Of a DNA stretch of 35,820 bases, positions 35,724 to 35,820 are shown piece after piece (positions within the stretch are counted from its first letter, which is position 1; each line of letters begins with the position of its first letter). The position numbers and the translations under genes are program-made. A model generated the notes under the pieces. That model ran no database searches. It was not told the origin of the DNA and saw nothing but the letters and a program-made list of their open reading frames with translations. The stretch is from Gammaproteobacteria bacterium (GTDB taxonomy: Bacteria; Pseudomonadota; Gammaproteobacteria; Steroidobacterales; Steroidobacteraceae), in assembly GCA_024642505.1 (NCBI GenBank), contig JAHEAZ010000025.1:1-35820 (forward strand). The letters run 5' to 3'.

Positions 35724-35819
35724 TCAGCGGCGGCCAGGCCCTGCGCTCGCTGACACGGGGACCGTCCCCTGCTGTTCGCGCGCGCAGAGCCCTGAACGCT
35801 GCTTCATCAGAACTTCATG
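35724..35819 (-). CDS. Possible C-terminal end of an upstream gene (partial)
   Basis: One minus-strand frame is open from the window edge to a TGA at 35726-35724 (31 codons), while the other two minus-strand frames carry stops within the first few codons. Its middle, EQQGTVPVS, is the palindrome translated in the same frame as in TilS and LpxB, so this could be another gene whose end runs into the repeat. An in-frame Met occurs five codons in. It is too short to identify, and may be chance. Confidence 0.25.
   Translation of the reverse strand, partial: HEVLMKQRSGLCAREQQGTVPVSASAGPGRR
35757..35769. repeat. Dispersed palindrome GGGGAC-c-GTCCCC
   Basis: A perfect 13-base palindrome. Its left flank CTGACAC (35750-35756) together with GGGGAC is identical to 13 bases inside the rpsB/map element (23410-23422), showing that the two sites belong to one repeat family. 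Confidence 0.7.
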
Positions 35820-35820
35820 T

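Larger units (their letters stand above)
35610..35820. other. Region upstream of phoU
   Basis: About 210 nt. It holds a 6-bp stem CCCGTC/GACGGG (35687-35704), the 17-base sequence shared with the fabZ-lpxA spacer, and a GGGGAC palindrome. One CTGTCAC half-site on the minus strand (35676-35670) lacks a second half at the 11-bp register, so no full Pho box is seen. A TATCAT (35647-35642) could be a -10 for phoU but has no matching -35. Confidence 0.45.

Noticed and set aside
35801-35818. GCTTCAT-nnnn-ACTTCAT near the right edge as a Pho box
   Set aside because: The 11-bp period is right but only 4 of 7 positions per unit match CTGTCAT, far weaker than the pstC box.

Overview
The window is a GC-rich bacterial chromosome segment made almost entirely of conserved housekeeping genes. 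Reading right to left on the minus strand, rpsB-tsf-pyrH-frr-uppS-cdsA-dxr-rseP-bamA-skp-lpxD-fabZ-lpxA-lpxB-rnhB-dnaE-accA-tilS is the order familiar from Gammaproteobacteria. Lipid A genes, BamA/Skp, type IV minor pilins and DsbB confirm a Gram-negative cell. Dedicated dapC and the order map-glnD-dapC-dapD point to a non-enteric gammaproteobacterium; I cannot name the genus. I see no rRNA, tRNA, CRISPR, prophage or full insertion sequence.

Layout. Positions 1-2127 (minus): minor pilins pilE-like, pilV, pilW and the first codons of a pilX-like gene cut by the window edge. Positions 2329-21168 (minus): the pyrH-to-tilS envelope, lipid and replication block, with many 1-4 nt gene overlaps. Positions 21264-23225 (minus): rpsB-tsf, with its own promoter and leader and an intrinsic terminator before pyrH. 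Positions 23503-29053 (plus): divergent map-glnD-dapC-dapD. Positions 29161-32760 (minus): phosphate transporter genes pstC-pstA-pstB behind a clear PhoB-type promoter, without pstS. Positions 33132-34262 (plus): dapE. Positions 34348-35609 (minus): phoU-dsbB, overlapping by 4 nt. The right end is intergenic.

How the genes work together. The left block makes membrane and outer membrane: malonyl-CoA (AccA), acyl chains (FabZ), lipid A (LpxA, LpxD, LpxB), CDP-diacylglycerol (CdsA), isoprenoid carrier (Dxr, UppS) and outer-membrane protein assembly (BamA, Skp, RseP). It is interleaved with translation (S2, EF-Ts, Frr, TilS, Map) and replication (DnaE, RnhB). DapC, DapD and DapE supply the succinylase route to diaminopimelate and lysine, GlnD senses nitrogen, and PstCAB and PhoU handle phosphate.

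The least ordinary content is a family of short GC palindromes with an A/T tail (roughly AAAAA-GGGGAC-n-GTCCCC, and a variant GGGGTC-a-GACCCC). They sit at gene junctions: accA/tilS, lpxB/rnhB, rpsB/map, dapE/dsbB and upstream of phoU. Some occur as inverted pairs resembling REPINs. At two junctions they have become coding sequence, giving the TilS N-terminus and the LpxB C-terminus the same translated motif. Other points of note are a long charged tail on ribosomal protein S2, the pst block lying inside what is usually a dap cluster, and the phoU-dsbB coupling.
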